Part shown: positions 1-8,196 of the stretch, piece by piece
Numbering within the stretch: the stretch's first letter is position 1
How the letters are laid out: the number at the start of each line of letters is the position of its first letter
NCBI GenBank assembly: GCA_019217005.1
Contig: JAHBNG010000040.1
Location: 44,584-108,583 of the forward strand
Direction of reading: 5' to 3'
From: Chloroflexi bacterium TSY
Lineage (GTDB): Bacteria; Chloroflexota; Anaerolineae; Caldilineales; Caldilineaceae
DNA length: 64,000 bases
The notes under the pieces: model-generated
Told to the model about the DNA's origin: nothing
The model's input: the letters and a program-made list of their open reading frames with translations, nothing else
The model's database searches: none
Made by a program: the position numbers and the translations under genes

Positions 1-67
1 GTGCAATCTGTGTTCATCCGTGTCCCATCTTCTGAATCCCGCTTTATCGATACTCAATCTTATCTTT

Positions 68-222
68 GGGGTGGTTCATTTTAGCTGGATAGATAGGTTT
101 ACACTTTTAGAAACAGAAAGAACGTTTATATTCTCTGATTTCGCCGGTTCTCAGAGAGAAAACGGTCTCATATAGATTTTTGTCTATATATCAAAAGTGT
201 AAACCTAATTTTGAACCACCCC
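68..222. mobile_element. 155-bp MITE, subfamily B (copy 1)
   Basis: A non-coding element whose ends are GGGGTGGTTCA and TGAACCACCCC. Just inside each end is a second inverted segment related to TAGGTTTACACTTTT. It is flanked by a perfect 8-bp direct repeat, TTATCTTT, at 60-67 and 223-230, which shows that it transposed. The internal sequence (around 'TTCGCCGGTTCTCAGAGAG') matches the copy at 57326-57480 and differs from the five A-type copies. No transposase with these ends is present in the window, so the autonomous partner is unknown. Confidence 0.9.
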
Positions 223-236
223 TTATCTTTGACTTT

Positions 237-2018
237 TTATCCTCCGTTCGCAATTCGCTCCGCCTGCGCAACTAAATCAACAAACTCAACTACGTCCTCT
301 GCGCGTTCCGCATCATTGGCAAACAGAGACTTGACTTCCTGCGCAAGCGTTAAGACATCGGCGAAACTACCGTCTTGTGCCCAGTAGCTCTCGCGTAGGA
401 GTTCAGCATATTCGACGACGGTAGCATCAAGCTTGAACGTCGGTGAGCTGGCGGCGAATGTCCCATGTAAATCACCTAACGTCAAAACTTGACTGAGCTC
501 CTTTACGTCTGCATTCTCTATCTCTTCATAGCGTACATAAACAGTTGCAATGGGAGTATCAGACGTAGCATCGACATCTTGTTCGAGCTTGATTTCATAG
601 AGCGCTGTAACACTGTGACCAGCACCAACTTCGCCGGCATCGACATGGTCATTGCGAAAATCTTCGTCAGCGACATCTCGGTTTTCATACCCCAATAATC
701 GGTAACTGCGCACAACATCTTGGTTAAATTCGACCTGTACCTTGGCATCTTTGGCGATCACTTGCAATAGACCAGTCAAATTCTCCACGAACACACGCTT
801 GGCTTCATCCAGTGTATCCACATACCTGTAATTGCCATTGCCGTCGTTGGCCAACTGCTCCATCAACACGTCGTTGTAGTTACCCATACCAAAACCGACG
901 GTCGAGAGCGTAATACTTTGATCGACATAATCGCGTACTCGTCCAAGAATCGAATCTGGTCCCGTATTTCCTACGTTGGCAACACCATCGGAACAGAGAA
1001 TCAGCCGCACAATACGATCACCTTGCTGGGCCTGGTTGACCATGCGCACGGCCATCTGATAACCCAGGATGAGACCTTCTTCCGCGTTCGTTGAACCATC
1101 AGGTCGCAACTGATTGATGGCGTTCAGAATGTCACCACGTTCTGTCGCACGGGTCGGCTCTAAAATTGTATATGCACGACTGCCATAGACCACGATCCCA
1201 ACTTCATCTGTCGAGCGCAACTCATCGAGCAACAGACGAAGCGTCTCTTTCACCAAGCCGAGTCGGTTCTCCTGATCCATTGAGCCAGAAACATCGATGA
1301 CAAAGACAAGCGAAGCATCCTTGCGCTCAGAGTCGTCAATCACCTTACCCTGTAATCCAACTCGAACCAAGTTGTGCCGCTCTGTACCAAAGGGAGAAGG
1401 TGCTCCTTCAAGATGAATGGCAAATGCATCCGAAGTTGGCGGCTCATATGCATGGTCGAAATAATTGATGAACTCCTCGACACGAATTGAATCGGGATCG
1501 GGCATGTAACCATCAGTCACGAATCGACGAGCCACGGCGTAAGATGCTGTGTCTACATCCATTGCAAAGGTTGAGAGATGATCATCTTCTGTATCTACAA
1601 AAGGATTGACCCCATAATTTTCAAAGAAGGTCATATCGTAGGCAGCGTCATTGATAGATGTCTTGCCGCCCGCATTCGATTCGGCAGGTGACGCAGGCGA
1701 TAGGGCGAGCTGCGTTGTTTGCGCTCGCGCATTTGCTGGTTGTGCACTGTCCATTGAAACTGCCACGCTCAAGACTTCCTGATTTGTATGCACCCTCACG
1801 TTTGCTGATTGTGTACTATTTACTGAAACTGTCTCACTCAAAGCTTCCTCAGAAGCCCTACCATCGCTTAATTCTGGGGAGGTCACTGCCGCATCTGCTC
1901 CTCCCGACACTGACTCTGATTTTGGTGCTCCACACGCAGCCAGAAACAAGGCCATGAAGATTAATAACATCAATAAGTTCAATTTTGTTGTTTGCTTAAA
2001 CATTCGAATATTCTCCAT
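237..2018 (-). CDS. VWA-domain lipoprotein (YfbK-like)
   Basis: A 593-aa predicted lipoprotein. The N-terminus has a basic stretch, a hydrophobic helix and a lipobox (LAAC) at about residues 26-29, followed by a low-complexity Ser/Thr/Ala linker. Next comes the conserved 'von Willebrand factor' N-terminal region (NPFVDTEDDHLSTFAMDVDT), then a VWA domain with the MIDAS motif DVSGSM near residue 245, then a DUF3520-like C-terminal domain. This order is that of the YfbK family, whose function is poorly defined; metal-dependent adhesion or protein-protein contact at the cell surface is the usual inference. A second Met (residue 6) is an alternative start. It is divergent from the VWA lipoprotein gene at 2534. 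The gene is intact. Confidence 0.85.
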   Translation of the reverse strand: MENIRMFKQTTKLNLLMLLIFMALFLAACGAPKSESVSGGADAAVTSPELSDGRASEEALSETVSVNSTQSANVRVHTNQEVLSVAVSMDSAQPANARAQTTQLALSPASPAESNAGGKTSINDAAYDMTFFENYGVNPFVDTEDDHLSTFAMDVDTASYAVARRFVTDGYMPDPDSIRVEEFINYFDHAYEPPTSDAFAIHLEGAPSPFGTERHNLVRVGLQGKVIDDSERKDASLVFVIDVSGSMDQENRLGLVKETLRLLLDELRSTDEVGIVVYGSRAYTILEPTRATERGDILNAINQLRPDGSTNAEEGLILGYQMAVRMVNQAQQGDRIVRLILCSDGVANVGNTGPDSILGRVRDYVDQSITLSTVGFGMGNYNDVLMEQLANDGNGNYRYVDTLDEAKRVFVENLTGLLQVIAKDAKVQVEFNQDVVRSYRLLGYENRDVADEDFRNDHVDAGEVGAGHSVTALYEIKLEQDVDATSDTPIATVYVRYEEIENADVKELSQVLTLGDLHGTFAASSPTFKLDATVVEYAELLRESYWAQDGSFADVLTLAQEVKSLFANDAERAEDVVEFVDLVAQAERIANGG

Positions 2019-2533
2019 TCACTATATATAGCGTCTGCACAGTCTACATCCCCTATCCTAAGAACCTATCCGAAAAGTGGTCGTGAGTCCAACCAGCTTC
2101 TCGAATGAGAATGCATCGCCACGGAACTTTTCTGGATAAGCGCTAAATCTGTGCGAATTTGCTGACGCTCATAGCATGACAGATGTTCCATACACTACAA
2201 GAGCCAGATCTGTACCATTAGTACATAGGGTGACTTGGGAACAAAGCGGGTAGGATGCCCGTCATGAATGAGTAACTGTTGAGAAGATAGGTGAGTCATT
2301 GCATGTGGCGCGGCGCAATAACGTAACATTTATGGCTTTTCACGACGCAATGTACTCGTCGTTTCTCCCTTTTTGACCGGGGTTGCTTCAAAACTCTGTT
2401 AGGGGGCATGTAACTGTTACACGTAGATTTGGACCAATGGTACACATCTGACTCTTGCAAAGACAAATTTTTCCATCAAACTATGGGGCAGACAAATAGA
2501 TAAAATATTGTCAAGCTTTTCGGAGGACATACT
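2019..2533. other. Divergent intergenic region with palindromic repeat
   Basis: About 515 bp between two divergent lipoprotein genes, with no convincing coding sequence. At about 2069-2145 there is an imperfect inverted-repeat unit beginning ATCCGAAAAGTGGT and ending near GAACTTTTCTGGAT. A closely related unit occurs at about 7177-7246, so this is a dispersed intergenic repeat. Promoters for both genes must lie here, but no -35/-10 pair stands out. Confidence 0.6.
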
Positions 2534-4759
2534 ATGTATATTGAACCAATACAATATCTGAAACACAGAAGACGTTTCATCTATCACAGTTATCGTTTTG
2601 TATATTATCTGTTTCGCAACCATATGTTTATGACGCCACGACACGCTCTTGCCCTTGTCGCGCTTGCTGCGCTCTTAATCTTAAATGGTTGTGCTGGTCT
2701 TTACATTGCACCAGCGGACGCACCTGCTAACGCAGAGGATAGCCAAAATCGTCCTGCCCCAACAAGGAGTGTGTCTGGGAATGATGCAGGTGAAGGAGCA
2801 CTTGGTGATGTCACCGAGCAATCCTCGGCTGGCATGCCAGCCGCTGAGTCCGAAGCCTTGGATAGTGATCGCGCCGAATCGGCTGCTCCTATCGTGGCTG
2901 CTCCGTCCAGCGGCCGTATCACGAACAGCACAGGATCTGGTCGCACAGCGCCTCCTGCCGATGCGCCAAAACGTTCCGACCGCTATGAGCCAGTGACCGC
3001 AGGCGTGGTTGATGATAATGAACAGTGGGGTGAGTATCTTGACTACAGAGACCGCCATTATCGTTTGGATGTGAATGATCGGGACGTTAGCGAGCGCTAT
3101 ATCATTTTCGTGCAAGATGAAAATGGTTTCCCAGTGCATGACGCGGCAATTGATGTCTACGTGGATGATAATTTGGTCTTTGGTGGGCGTACAGATGCTG
3201 GTGGGCGCGTTCTCTTTCACCCACTTGCATTGCAAGAAAATCCAAGGCGCGTTCAGCAGACGCGTGAATTTCAAGTTGCAGCGCAGAAAGAATGGGTGGC
3301 CGAGCGGCGTACTTTTGAGCGTTATGGTGCTGAGAATTGGGTTTTGACATTGAGCGATCTACCGGTTTCAAACACCGCACAGCTTGACCTGCTTTTTCTC
3401 GTCGATGCCACGGGATCCATGGATGATGAGATCGCCAAGTTAAAAGCCTCCATGGCCGATATTGCGACTCAAATCGATCAATTGCCTGAGCAGCCCGATG
3501 TACGTTATGGCTTGGTTCATTATCGAGATCGAGGTGACTCATATGTCGTACGGTCGAATGATTTTACCCATAACTTGAACGACTTTCAACGCTCTTTGGC
3601 AGCGCTGCGTGCGAATGGTGGCGGCGATTATCCCGAGTCGGTCAATGAAGCACTGCACAAAGCGATACACGAAATGGATTGGCGCACCCCAGAGCGAGAC
3701 GGTGAGACTCTGCGTTTGATCGTGTTAGTGGCCGATGCACCACCTCATCTAGATTACCATTGGCAGCGGTTCAGCTACGATACAGACATGATTGAAGCTG
3801 TTGGTCGAGGGATCAAGATTTTCCCAGTCGGTGCCAGCGGGTTGGACGATCCGGGTGAGTACATTTTCCGCCAAGTCGCCCAGTTTACGGGCGGGAAATT
3901 TGTTTTCTTAACGTACGAAGATGGTGACGATCCCAGCAGCGGTCCAGGGACAGAGACGAGCCATGATGTAGAGAATTACTCAGTCAATACGCTCGATCGA
4001 CTGATTGTGCGTCTGGTACGTGAAGAATTAGAAAAATTGACCCAGAAGGTAGCTGTAGAATCAGCAGTTGTTGCACCTAATGTTGCCCAGCGCAGACCGA
4101 CGCCCACATCCACTCCTGCGCCAACTCGCCGTCCGCGCCCCCAACCGGCAAGCTGCGCGTTGAATCTCGACAGCGGAACCAACAATTGTGGTGGGATTGT
4201 GGCCATTCACTACATCGATATGGAGCGTGCCAGTCGACGTCATGCGGATGGAGAGGCATTGATGATGTTGACACTGGATCCTCGTCGCACTGGCTACACA
4301 CGCGTCCGTTTTGATATTACCTATCGCGAAACTCCCAATGGGCGAAGCGTCAACATTGGCGATTCAATCTCCAATTCTGGCTATGGTGGCGATGATGGTG
4401 ATCAAAGCAATGACGCTGAGATGCAGATTCTTGAGGGGGCACTCGTTGTCTATGGCAATGACCAAACCCCTAAACATCAGACCACCGATGGAAACCGTGA
4501 GTTGGCCTACTTTGAAGATATGGTGCGCCAGGGTGAAACAATATCCCTCGAGATCTCCAACGAACGTTTGGAGATCGATTCACCCGGCGGCACCGAAACG
4601 GTGGACTCGCGTTATCTTTTCGCTTTGGCTGGTCAGCCGGATCGAGAAGGTCGCCCCAATTTCGATATCTTTGCTGCGTTCAATCGTACAATTGCGGATG
4701 ATCGTGGAGGCACTGGAATGGGTGTCAGTGAGGTGATTGTCACGGTCTATCCACGGTAG
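2534..4759 (+). CDS. VWA-domain lipoprotein with regulatory-like domain
   Basis: A 741-aa protein. The first ATG has a strong Shine-Dalgarno GGAGG seven bases upstream, which favours this start. However, the signal sequence proper (ending LNGC, a lipobox) begins about 30 residues later, and an internal ATG at 2624 would give a more ordinary signal peptide. After a Ser/Ala/Pro linker there is a small Ig-like or carboxypeptidase-regulatory-like segment (about residues 195-240). A VWA domain with MIDAS motif DATGSM follows near residue 293, then a Pro/Thr-rich linker near 515-540 and an unassigned C-terminal domain. It probably acts as an anchored extracytoplasmic binding protein. Its ligand is not evident. 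It is paired divergently with the other VWA lipoprotein. Confidence 0.8.
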   Translation: MYIEPIQYLKHRRRFIYHSYRFVYYLFRNHMFMTPRHALALVALAALLILNGCAGLYIAPADAPANAEDSQNRPAPTRSVSGNDAGEGALGDVTEQSSAGMPAAESEALDSDRAESAAPIVAAPSSGRITNSTGSGRTAPPADAPKRSDRYEPVTAGVVDDNEQWGEYLDYRDRHYRLDVNDRDVSERYIIFVQDENGFPVHDAAIDVYVDDNLVFGGRTDAGGRVLFHPLALQENPRRVQQTREFQVAAQKEWVAERRTFERYGAENWVLTLSDLPVSNTAQLDLLFLVDATGSMDDEIAKLKASMADIATQIDQLPEQPDVRYGLVHYRDRGDSYVVRSNDFTHNLNDFQRSLAALRANGGGDYPESVNEALHKAIHEMDWRTPERDGETLRLIVLVADAPPHLDYHWQRFSYDTDMIEAVGRGIKIFPVGASGLDDPGEYIFRQVAQFTGGKFVFLTYEDGDDPSSGPGTETSHDVENYSVNTLDRLIVRLVREELEKLTQKVAVESAVVAPNVAQRRPTPTSTPAPTRRPRPQPASCALNLDSGTNNCGGIVAIHYIDMERASRRHADGEALMMLTLDPRRTGYTRVRFDITYRETPNGRSVNIGDSISNSGYGGDDGDQSNDAEMQILEGALVVYGNDQTPKHQTTDGNRELAYFEDMVRQGETISLEISNERLEIDSPGGTETVDSRYLFALAGQPDREGRPNFDIFAAFNRTIADDRGGTGMGVSEVIVTVYPR

Positions 4760-4781
4760 TGTAAGCCAATTCCAGAAAATA

Positions 4782-4858
4782 AATGATCCACAGATGAACA
4801 GGATTTACAGGATTAGAAAGAGGAAAATCCAGTGAATCTCGTCCATCTGTGGATCATT
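4782..4858. repeat. Long hairpin downstream of VWA gene
   Basis: A 15-bp perfect inverted repeat, AATGATCCACAGATG at 4782-4796 and its complement at 4844-4858, enclosing about 47 bp. It starts 22 bp after the stop codon of the preceding gene. It has no run of Ts directly after it, so it is more likely a dispersed palindromic repeat than a canonical intrinsic terminator. Related text ('CTGTGTTCATC.GTGTCCCA') occurs at about 8-30 and 4980-5000. Confidence 0.6.
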
Positions 4859-5000
4859 AAAAAATTGGATGGGCCTAAAAGACATTATAGGGGTTGAAAT
4901 TAGGACACGGATTTTTCGGGATATCCACAAAGTGGGCGTTTCGCCAACAGGGACCAGCTCAGAATCAATCCGTGAAATCTGTGTTCATCTGTGTCCCACA

Positions 5001-6897
5001 TTACTCTCGCGTCCGAAAGTACAAAACCGAAACAACCAACGCCACGGCGCCTAATCCAACAATCGTAAATAAGATGAATCCCAATAACGCAATGATGACT
5101 CGATCTGCCGTGAAGAGCCTCTCAAGCGAGACCGGATTTGAAGCAAGTTGATCGTCCGGAGTCGCTTGCTGAGGCTCGGCTGGTGCCGACAAGGGGGCGC
5201 TGTGGCGATACTTGGCTCGGTTGGTGGGATGGTCGGGGGCAACGTGGGTGTTGCCGGTACTGTGGGGACTAAGGTTGCAGTCGCCGCTAGCGTAGCTGTA
5301 TCTGTTCGTGTCGGAGTCGGCGTAGGCACTGGTGTTTCTGTTGCGATAGGCTCAAACGTGTTTGTATGCGTCGGAGTCGCTAGAGGGGATTGAGATTGAG
5401 CAATCGCTTGTGTAGCAGTTGGCGTGGGTGTTTCGGTTGGGGAAACCTGTGTCGGCGTCTCCGCAATTGATACTGTCGGTAATTCTGTTGGTGCTTCCGT
5501 CACCGTTTCTGTTGCTGTTTCTGTCGGTGTCTCTGTTGGAATGAGTGTCGCTGTTGCGTCTGGTAATGGTGTTTCCGTTGGCGGCCCATCTGTGGGTGTA
5601 TCAATCGGTGTCTCTGTAGGAAGGGGCGTAGGCGTAGTGGTTTCTGTTGGGATCTCTGTGGCCGTTGCCGTACTGGTAAAGGTCGGAGTTTCCGTCGCGG
5701 TCTCTGTTGGCGTTTCCGTCTCTGTCGCAGAGGCGGTGGCTGTCGCCGTTTCTGTGGCCGTCTCAGTTGGCGTCTCAGTTGGAAGTGAAGTCCATGTGGC
5801 GGTCGGTTCCGGTCGCGGCTCTGTCCCCAAGGTGGCCTGTCGAACAGAAAACGAATCATTGCCCGAAAAGACTAAATGGATCGTCTTCCCATCGTCGCTC
5901 ATCCACTTTGTGGGGAACGTGCCGGTTTCTCCTGGGCCTACATCCCACTGTTGTGTGAAATAGACAGTTGTCCAAGGACCCCACGGTTCTGGTGCATCGT
6001 AGATGCCAAAACCCCCTGCATTGCGTGTATCCACATCCGGTTCTGGAATTTGTTGCCACCAGAGGTACCGCTTCAATCCAGCATTGTAGCTGATGCTGGA
6101 GCGCAGTGCACGACCCGAATGGACAAAGACGGGCTGTCGTAAGCCTTTGTCCTGAGTCCAGATGGCATTGCCTTCAGGCTGGGCCGCCACAAAATACTCA
6201 TAGGCTGACTGATCGGTTAGTTGATCCCAAAAGACACGCATCAGGATAAAGTGATCGGCTGGCTCGTATGCATTTGAACCATTTGGCGATGCGATATAAA
6301 CATAATCATCGCGCGAACCCTCATAATCTGACCCATATTGAACAAAAACACATACCCAAACTCTGGGAAGGTCCATTCGACCCATTCCCATGTTGTAGCC
6401 TCTGTGTCGGACCAGGCTAACTGACATCCATGCCCATTGCCATCAACATTGCGCACCCACATGTAAAGCCTGTCTTCGATCATTAGAAGGCTGCTCGCTT
6501 TCTTACCAGCCCGTCCATCACCCCTCTGTTCGCCGTCGGACTCGATATTTGTGCCATAGAATTCTGACGGAGGACCATCGATTGCTGCAAAGCCCAAGCT
6601 GAGTTTCTCTGGTGCCTGTTGCTCAAACCCCTGCCCATCGCCGTAGGCTGTGTAGAGCTGATCGTCAGCGCCCCAAGTGATGGGCCAATTGTCACTCCCA
6701 TTTGCCACCCGTTCAATTTCTTCGATTGGTTCCCATGTTATGGACGTTATTTCCTGACTGAGGGGGTAGGGTGGTTCGTTCTGCTGTTGCTGGGAGCGCA
6801 GAGAGGGTGTCCAGAATACTCCAGTTACTTGTGTTGATAGAGTTAGTAGCAGTCCGACACTCAAACTTATGGCGAAAGTGCTTGTCAATCGTTTCAC
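5001..6897 (-). pseudogene. Secreted protein with TPT stalk and C-terminal TM helix, frameshifted
   Basis: Three reading frames join into one protein of about 632 aa if single bases are restored in an A-run (T in the sense strand) at 6344-6348 and a G-run (C in the sense strand) at 5193-5197. The N-terminus (MKRLTSTFAISLSVGLLLTL) is a signal peptide. About 300 residues of a probable beta-propeller/DUF4185-like domain follow (motifs such as WPITWGADDQLYTAYGDG and YVYIASPNGSNAYEPADHF). Then come about 180 residues of Thr/Pro/Glu repeats (TETPTETATE type), and finally one hydrophobic helix near RVIIALLGFILFTIVGLG. Both breaks are in homopolymers, so they may be sequencing errors in a working gene. 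The intact protein would be secreted, wall-spanning and membrane-anchored. Confidence 0.7.
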
Positions 6898-6922
6898 GGA
6901 GATGATTTACTTTAGGAATGAG

Positions 6923-7077
6923 GGGGTGGTTCATTTTAGGCGGACAATTAGGTTTACATTTTTGCAAAGAGAAAAGATGTTTATATTTTCTAATTTGAGC
7001 CATGCTCAGGCAGAAAATGACCTCATATAGATTTTTATCTATGTATCAAAAGTGTAAACCTAATTCTGAACCACCCC
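6923..7077. mobile_element. 155-bp MITE, subfamily A (copy 1)
   Basis: Ends GGGGTGGTTCA/TGAACCACCCC, flanked by the perfect 8-bp direct repeat GGAATGAG at 6915-6922 and 7078-7085. It is nearly identical to 7275-7429, only about 200 bp away in the same orientation. It sits directly upstream of the broken TPT-stalk gene and may have displaced that gene's promoter. Confidence 0.9.
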
Positions 7078-7094
7078 GGAATGAGAATTAAATA

Positions 7095-7246
7095 AATTCA
7101 GTAAGTTGCGCATGTCATTCTCGAGTGAAACGAAGAATCTATGCGTAACTTATTAAATTTTCGTTCCTTAGAAACCATCCGAAAAGTGGTGCAAATCCAA
7201 CCTGTTTCTCCAGCGAAAAGGTATCGTCACAGAACTTTTCGGACAG
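7095..7246. repeat. Two dispersed palindromic repeats between MITEs
   Basis: The first unit, about 7095-7150, has arms TAAGTTGCGCAT and ATGCGTAACTTA around GTCATTCTCGAGTGAAAC. The GTCATTCTCGAG.GAAAC core recurs at about 35825-35860 and 40550-40600 with different arms. The second unit, about 7177-7246, matches the inverted repeat at 2069-2145 (CCGAAAAGTGGT ... GAACTTTTCGGA). Neither encodes protein. Confidence 0.55.
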
Positions 7247-7274
7247 ACATTTAGGAAATGATCAATGAATTTCT

Positions 7275-7429
7275 GGGGTGGTTCATTTTAGGCGGACAAT
7301 TAGGTTTACATTTTTGCAAAGAGAAAAGATGTTTATATTTTCTAATTTGAGCCATGCTCAGGCAGAAAATGACCTCATATAGATTTTTGTCTATGTATCA
7401 AAAGTGTAAACCTAATTCTGAACCACCCC
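7275..7429. mobile_element. 155-bp MITE, subfamily A (copy 2)
   Basis: Same ends and internal sequence as the copy at 6923-7077. It is flanked by its own distinct 8-bp direct repeat, GAATTTCT, at 7267-7274 and 7430-7437, so the two copies are independent insertions and not a tandem duplication. It lies about 160 bp upstream of the next gene. Confidence 0.9.
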
Positions 7430-7591
7430 GAATTTCTTACCAACAATCCTACCTTGTCGCGCGGATTCAGGCAAGATCGAAACACGAATAGGGGTTGGCG
7501 ATTGATCTGTAGTATAATTTTGTTCGGGATATCGTACCACCCGATTGCGGTATTGATTAAAAATAGGGTTCGGAGAATAACCAGAATCATC

Positions 7592-8194
7592 ATGGAACAG
7601 CAACAACTAGACTCTGCAATTGCCGAAATCTGGGAATTGTTCAAAGAGACTGATGCCAAGTTCAAAGAGACTGATGCTAGATTGGATACTATACTCAGCG
7701 CCACGAGTGCAGAGGTAGAGAAGACGGCTCAGCAAATTCGTGCTCTAGAAGGTCTATTTGGAAGTCAGTGGGGCAGGATGTTAGAAGCATTGGTACAGCC
7801 AGGAGCCCTGGCTGTCTTTCAGGCACGGGGTATCGATGTTCATTACATTTATCCGCGGGCAAAGAGCCACCAAAATGGCTCAACCATGGAAATCGATTTG
7901 ATCCTCGAAAATGACACTGAAATAGTTGTCGTAGAAACAAAGAGCACCCTCAAAGTATCGACGGTTGATGAATTTCTTGCTGATCTTGACGAGTTCCCAA
8001 GGTACTTTCCCAAATATGCAAATCACCGCTTATATGGTGCTGTTGCTGGTCTGAACGTTGTAGAAGAAGCCGACCGATATGCTTATCGGCGCGGTCTTTA
8101 TGTCATTGGTGTATCTGGAGAAGGAGTAATACAGATTCGAAACGATACCAAGTTTCGTCCTCGAGATTTTGGTATTTCAAACCCATCACCATAG
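7592..8194 (+). CDS. PD-(D/E)XK nuclease-like protein (DUF3782-like)
   Basis: A 200-aa protein read from the ATG at 7592. An upstream in-frame start at 7454 would add 46 residues with no family character. Residues 1-50 form an amphipathic helix with a short internal repeat (FKETDAKFKETDARLDT), likely a coiled coil. The C-terminal domain carries EIDLILENDTEIVVVETKST, which fits the PD-(D/E)XK pattern: the acidic residue in EIDLIL, then E-x-K in VETKS. Such proteins are common in Chloroflexota and cyanobacteria, often in many copies. Their biological role is unknown. It ends just before the convergent gcvP gene (2 bp between stop codons). Confidence 0.7.
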   Translation: MEQQQLDSAIAEIWELFKETDAKFKETDARLDTILSATSAEVEKTAQQIRALEGLFGSQWGRMLEALVQPGALAVFQARGIDVHYIYPRAKSHQNGSTMEIDLILENDTEIVVVETKSTLKVSTVDEFLADLDEFPRYFPKYANHRLYGAVAGLNVVEEADRYAYRRGLYVIGVSGEGVIQIRNDTKFRPRDFGISNPSP

Positions 8195-8196
8195 AA

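Noticed and set aside
2681..3542. Minus-strand frames opposite the VWA lipoprotein
   Set aside because: Antisense shadows of a well-supported gene, without ribosome-binding sites or family features.
5148..5963. Plus-strand reading frames rich in Val, Gly and Ser
   Set aside because: They are antisense shadows of the Thr/Pro/Glu-repeat stalk encoded on the minus strand.
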